A stretch of DNA of 9,474 nt from an uncultured Clostridia bacterium. GTDB lineage: Bacteria > Bacillota > Clostridia > Christensenellales > UBA1242. The first letter of the stretch is position 1; every line of letters starts with the position of its first letter. Positions 7,089 through 9,474 of this stretch are shown piece by piece. Both the position numbers and the translations under genes were made by a program. The notes below the pieces were generated by a model that saw nothing but the letters and a program-made list of their open reading frames with translations, was not told where the DNA came from and did no database searches. The stretch is taken from assembly GCA_944380695.1 (NCBI GenBank), contig CALWII010000019.1, positions 1-9,474 on the forward strand, read 5' to 3'.

Positions 7089-7117
7089 TTGACAAAAGTG
7101 AAGACTTGTGTTAGAAT
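7089..7117 (+). promoter_or_regulatory. Strong sigma-A-type promoter of the small membrane protein gene
   Basis: A perfect TTGACA (7089-7094) and TAGAAT (7112-7117) are exactly 17 bases apart, with an extended -10 TG at 7109-7110. Expected transcription start is near 7124, giving a leader of about 40 bases. It is the best promoter match in the window. Confidence 0.85.
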
Positions 7118-7153
7118 ACATTGTGTAAATAAAATACAAAAAAGTTTGTAGTT

Positions 7154-7158
7154 GGAGG
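7154..7158 (+). promoter_or_regulatory. Ribosome binding site of the small membrane protein gene
   Basis: GGAGG lies five bases before ATG 7164. It rules out the in-frame TTG at 7152, because a start there would place the ribosome site inside the coding region. Confidence 0.75.
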
Positions 7159-7163
7159 AATAT

Positions 7164-7394
7164 ATGTCTTTGCTTCTTGACAATAATATTTGGGCTCGAT
7201 TTTCACAACCTAATGTTATCATAGGGTTAATTTTGCTTGCGATAGGATTAATTGTCGCAATTATTGCAAAAAAAGTGACAAAAATGGTTAGGAAGACAAA
7301 CAAGGTTGAAGCGAATGATAAAATATTATTGATAATGAAAGCTTTTGCTTTGACAGTGATATTAGTTTCGCTTATAGTGATGGTAATCGAATAA
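7164..7394 (+). CDS. Small two-helix membrane protein of unknown function
   Basis: The product is 76 residues and I do not recognise its family. Two hydrophobic segments (about 18-36, IIGLILLAIGLIVAIIAKK; and about 55-75, rich in Leu/Ile/Val) flank a short, very basic loop (KKVTKMVRKTNKVEANDK, about 35-52). By the positive-inside rule the loop is cytoplasmic and both ends face outside. The N-terminus (MSLLLDNNIWARFSQPN) is amphipathic. The gene is monocistronic: it has its own near-consensus promoter and its own terminator, which suggests substantial expression. The strong promoter, ribosome site and terminator argue that it is a real gene despite its size. A toxin-like, transporter-accessory or membrane-stress role cannot be told apart from sequence. 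Confidence 0.8.
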   Translation: MSLLLDNNIWARFSQPNVIIGLILLAIGLIVAIIAKKVTKMVRKTNKVEANDKILLIMKAFALTVILVSLIVMVIE

Positions 7395-7424
7395 AAACAA
7401 GCAACAAACTGCTTGTTTTTTTTT
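7393..7424 (+). terminator. Intrinsic terminator after the small membrane protein gene
   Basis: An 11-bp stem (7393-7403 with 7410-7420, core AAACAAGCA/TGCTTGTTT) has a six-base loop and nine T from 7416 on. It begins within the stop codon. Its 3' arm also holds the -35 box of the next promoter. Confidence 0.88.
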
Positions 7425-7441
7425 GTAAAAGTATATATAAT
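7413..7441 (+). promoter_or_regulatory. Candidate promoter of the polytopic membrane protein gene
   Basis: TTGTTT (7413-7418) and a perfect TATAAT (7436-7441) are 17 bases apart; the same -35 hexamer occurs in the ABC exporter promoter. The -35 box lies in the 3' arm of the preceding terminator. The leader would be about 30 bases, with AAGAAGG (7463-7469) as a moderate ribosome site eight bases before the ATG. Confidence 0.6.
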
Positions 7442-7477
7442 TATTTTCGTAATTAATCTAGTAAGAAGGTTATAATT

Positions 7478-8278
7478 ATGAAGAAAAACGAAAATTTTGT
7501 TTTATCTACAAAAAAAGAAAAGATTTTTAGAGCAATCAATATTGCATTGACAATTTCGATGATGCTGGCTGGAATTGGTCTGGCGATTTATTACAAAGCT
7601 GTTTCAGACCCAAATTCCCGTTTCGTACCAAGTTTGGGTATGCTTCTTTATGGGGCAATACCTTTCGCTTATGAATTAATATCAAGAAGCAAATTACCTA
7701 ATTCTGTTTTTTTAATCTTTAATATTTATGTCGCTATTGAAGGGCTCTGGGGGAGTGCTTTGTCAGGTTATAAGGATTTTGAGTGGCTAGATATTGTTGT
7801 TCATTTTGTTATGGGTTATTTGATGGGAGCTTTGGCACTTTTCTTTCTTTGTAGAAGTGGTGAAAACAAAAAAATGAAAAAAGTTACTATACTTTTGTTT
7901 TGTGTGTTTTTCTCGTTGTTTATTGAATCCGCTTGGGAACTATGCGAGAGAGCAACAGATTTGATTTTTAAGCTTGACATTCAGGGCGCTTGGGTAGAAG
8001 GTGAAAACGCTCCACTTTTGACTGATACTATTCAAGATATAGCTTGTAATATGGGTGGGGCAATTCTTTTTGGAATACATTATGCATTTGCCCATATTTT
8101 TAAAAAGGATTTGGGAATTTTTAGTATGGAAAAAGAGTTTTCTGTAAAACATAAGTTGTTTGAAAAAACGACTATATCTCAAAAGAAAAAAAACGCAGAC
8201 ATTTCAGTTGATGAAAAAAAAGTTAAAACAAGAGAAAATGAGAGCATAATAGACAATGTCGAGAGTGATAATAAATAA
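7478..8278 (+). CDS. Polytopic membrane protein resembling the YjdF/DUF2238 group
   Basis: The product has 266 residues with about six hydrophobic segments (about 19-39, 50-67, 75-93, 104-124, 136-152, 190-207) and a charged, Lys/Glu-rich tail (about 215-266) that is probably cytoplasmic and disordered. Charged residues sit at or next to the hydrophobic segments: WLDIVVHFVMGYL (Asp105, His109), FIESAWELCERATDL (Glu150, Glu154, Glu157) and LTDTIQDIACNMGGA (Asp183, Asp187). This H/E/D pattern in consecutive segments recalls the YjdF/DUF2238 membrane family, whose function is not established; the assignment is from memory of the pattern and only moderate. The buried His and acidic residues could bind a metal or form an active site. 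It is monocistronic, between its own promoter and a bidirectional terminator. Confidence 0.8.
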   Translation: MKKNENFVLSTKKEKIFRAINIALTISMMLAGIGLAIYYKAVSDPNSRFVPSLGMLLYGAIPFAYELISRSKLPNSVFLIFNIYVAIEGLWGSALSGYKDFEWLDIVVHFVMGYLMGALALFFLCRSGENKKMKKVTILLFCVFFSLFIESAWELCERATDLIFKLDIQGAWVEGENAPLLTDTIQDIACNMGGAILFGIHYAFAHIFKKDLGIFSMEKEFSVKHKLFEKTTISQKKKNADISVDEKKVKTRENESIIDNVESDNK

Positions 8279-8339
8279 TGTTTTTTAAAACAAAATTTTT
8301 GACTGTTTTCACTCATTAAAAATTTCTATTTTAAATAAA

Positions 8340-8366
8340 AAAACCATAGATTTTTTCTATGGTTTT
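8340..8366. terminator. Bidirectional terminator overlapping the nucleotidyltransferase stop codon
   Basis: An 11-bp stem (8340-8350 with 8356-8366, core ACCATAGA/TCTATGGT) closes a five-T loop. On the + strand it ends in TTTT then ATCTTTTTT. On the minus strand the A run from 8337 gives the T tract. Two bases of the minus-strand gene's stop codon (8365-8367) lie in the stem. It serves both converging genes. Confidence 0.88.
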
Positions 8367-9138
8367 ATCTTTTTTGTTCGTTAATATTTTCATTTCTTAA
8401 AGATTGAATTATGTTGTCGATATTGTAATAAACTTCTTCGGTGCCTATATCAATTCTATGGCAGGGGGAGACATCCCAAGCATAAACTTCTGTTCGTTGT
8501 GACAGCCAAGCCGGGAAGTTTCCTGGAGCATCTTTACTGTTCCCACTATAAAGATATTCATCTAGCAACTTTAATGCCTCTTTGTTATAAATGTAAAAAG
8601 GACCAACAGCAAAGTTGCCTTTTGGTTGTTTAGGTTTTTCCTCCATTTCAATTATCTTTGAATTCTCATCAAGTACAGCGACACCGTGTGATCTTAAAAT
8701 GCTCATATCGTCTGTTTTGGAACCTAAAACCATATTTTTATTATTGTTGCTTTTATACTGTTCAAAAAAGCTTTTTAATTTAAAATCAAACCAATTATCT
8801 CCGGCTAAAACAAAAATATCATCGTTTATTTTTCTTCGGTCAATAGCAAATTTTATGTCTCCAATAGCGCCCAATCTATTGTCATTATTGGTCGAGCCAT
8901 CATTTAAAACTACAATCTTTTTGAGCGAATTTCTTGCTTTCGCCCAAAATTTGAAATGGTTAAAGAATTTTGCATTAGACACGATGATAATTTCATCAAT
9001 TTCCTTAATTTCTTGCAGGTTGTCAATCAACAAATCGAGAAGAGTTTTTCCGTCAACTGTTAAAAGAGGTTTAGGCATATTTTCAGTTAATTTTCCTAAT
9101 CTGGTTGCATAACCAGCACATAAAACTATTGCTTTCAT
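8365..9138 (-). CDS. Sugar-phosphate/choline-phosphate-type nucleotidyltransferase
   Basis: This 257-residue enzyme probably transfers a nucleotide from an NTP to a phosphorylated sugar or alcohol, forming an activated precursor for surface polymers. The N-terminus has the NTP-binding loop CAGYATRLGKLTENMPKPLL (7-26), in which GYATRL replaces the commoner GxGTRL. Further on are NRLGAIGDI (88-95), the metal-binding GDN (113-115, Asp114), EKPK (167-170) and DIGTEEVY (230-237). It lacks the C-terminal left-handed beta-helix of GlmU-type enzymes. ATG 9138 is chosen because AAGG (9147-9150, complement) lies eight bases upstream; a start at 9174 would add 12 residues encoding this ribosome site. 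Candidate products include dTDP-, CDP- or GDP-linked compounds; no sugar-modifying or transferase gene is adjacent to decide. Confidence 0.87.
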   Translation of the reverse strand: MKAIVLCAGYATRLGKLTENMPKPLLTVDGKTLLDLLIDNLQEIKEIDEIIIVSNAKFFNHFKFWAKARNSLKKIVVLNDGSTNNDNRLGAIGDIKFAIDRRKINDDIFVLAGDNWFDFKLKSFFEQYKSNNNKNMVLGSKTDDMSILRSHGVAVLDENSKIIEMEEKPKQPKGNFAVGPFYIYNKEALKLLDEYLYSGNSKDAPGNFPAWLSQRTEVYAWDVSPCHRIDIGTEEVYYNIDNIIQSLRNENINEQKR

Positions 9139-9159
9139 ATTTTTTTCCTTTTTATTTAT

Positions 9160-9187
9160 ATTATCAAAAAACATTTGTCTGTGTCTA
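9160..9187 (-). promoter_or_regulatory. Candidate promoter of the nucleotidyltransferase gene
   Basis: On the minus strand TAGACA (9182-9187) and GATAAT (9160-9165) are 16 bases apart, each one base off consensus. I see no clear terminator between this and the ABC exporter gene upstream, so read-through from that gene is also possible. Confidence 0.42.
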
Positions 9188-9294
9188 GCAAAACAAATAT
9201 CGTTTAAGCAAAGAGAGATAAATTTTACAATTTTGTTTGTTTTTATATAGATTTTAACAGCGTGTAATAAATTGAAAATAATTTTTAAGTCTAT

Positions 9295-9474
9295 TTAACT
9301 TTTTTGTTTAACTAATTTATTTTCATTATCATCAAATTGACTTGAATATAGATTGTAGTAAAAACCCTTTTTCTGCATCAATTCTTCGTGGTTACCGACT
9401 TCAACAATATCGCCATTATTCATTACGATTATTTGGTCGGAATTTCTTATTGTCGACAATCTGTGGGCAATAAC
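9295..9474 (-). CDS. ABC exporter (MdlB/MsbA type) ATPase domain, C-terminal end only
   Basis: The window holds only the last 59 codons; the membrane domain, Walker motifs and signature lie beyond the right edge. The fragment begins VIAHRLSTIRNSDQIIVMNNG, which holds the switch His of the ATPase domain in the AHRLST motif. It continues IVEVGNHEELMQKKGFYYNL with YSSQF near the end, a pattern characteristic of fused membrane-ATPase exporters for lipids, drugs or peptides. The tail (DDNENKLVKQKS) is short and charged. It is a different class from the ABC-2 exporter at 3387-6930, in which ATPases and permease are separate proteins. Such exporters are often encoded as adjacent heterodimer pairs, so a partner gene upstream (right of the window) is likely but unseen. 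The stop is TAA at 9295-9297. Confidence 0.9.
   Translation of the reverse strand, partial: VIAHRLSTIRNSDQIIVMNNGDIVEVGNHEELMQKKGFYYNLYSSQFDDNENKLVKQKS

Noticed and set aside
8615..9112. 165-codon + strand open frame opposite the nucleotidyltransferase gene
   Set aside because: It mirrors a gene with clear enzyme motifs, is low-complexity Ser/Leu/Phe-rich and has no good ribosome site; an antisense shadow.
9139..9294. Terminator for the partial ABC exporter gene in the gap before the nucleotidyltransferase gene
   Set aside because: Only weak five-base A/T inverted repeats without G-C pairs are present, so no terminator can be supported.

Overview
The window reads as a gene-dense, AT-rich chromosome segment (about one third G+C by eye) of a low-GC Bacillota-type bacterium, probably an uncultured Clostridia- or Bacilli-like lineage. 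Supporting signs are strong AGGAGG-type ribosome sites, TTGACA/TATAAT-type promoters, a TyrRS with a KMGKT loop close to the KFGKT known from Bacillus, and a tyrS-yigZ-recX-acpS housekeeping cluster. TGG encodes Trp inside genes and TGA ends several of them (tyrS, yigZ, recX, the second ATPase gene), so the code is standard code 11 and not the Mycoplasma code. Placement below phylum level is a guess.

Left (1-2165, + strand): the C-terminal part of tyrosyl-tRNA synthetase, a short YigZ/IMPACT-family protein, RecX and holo-ACP synthase. Every junction overlaps by 4-17 bases, so this is one translationally coupled operon, closed by a hairpin that can also stop transcription from the other side. 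Next, on the minus strand (2178-3212), lies a lone NMT1/THI5-like substrate-binding lipoprotein without a permease or ATPase beside it.

Centre (3333-6963, + strand): a self-contained ABC-2-type exporter operon with its own promoter and terminator. It encodes two paralogous ATPases, evidently from a tandem duplication, and one permease with an approximately 300-residue segment between TM1 and TM2 that is predicted to lie outside the membrane. The second ATPase has Gln where the first has the switch His, which suggests an asymmetric ATPase pair.

Right (6964-9474): a strong promoter below a perfect 22-bp palindrome drives a 76-residue two-helix membrane protein. Its terminator overlaps the promoter of a polytopic membrane protein resembling the YjdF/DUF2238 group. 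A second bidirectional terminator separates that gene from a minus-strand sugar-phosphate-type nucleotidyltransferase. At the right edge, on the minus strand, is the C-terminal end of an MdlB/MsbA-like ABC exporter. The full-length gene calls leave no gene-free stretch longer than about 235 bases. I see no tRNA, rRNA, CRISPR array, insertion sequence or recognisable defence system. The least explained parts are the asymmetric two-ATPase exporter with its large extracytoplasmic domain and the palindrome-preceded small membrane protein. Neither clearly amounts to an undescribed system.
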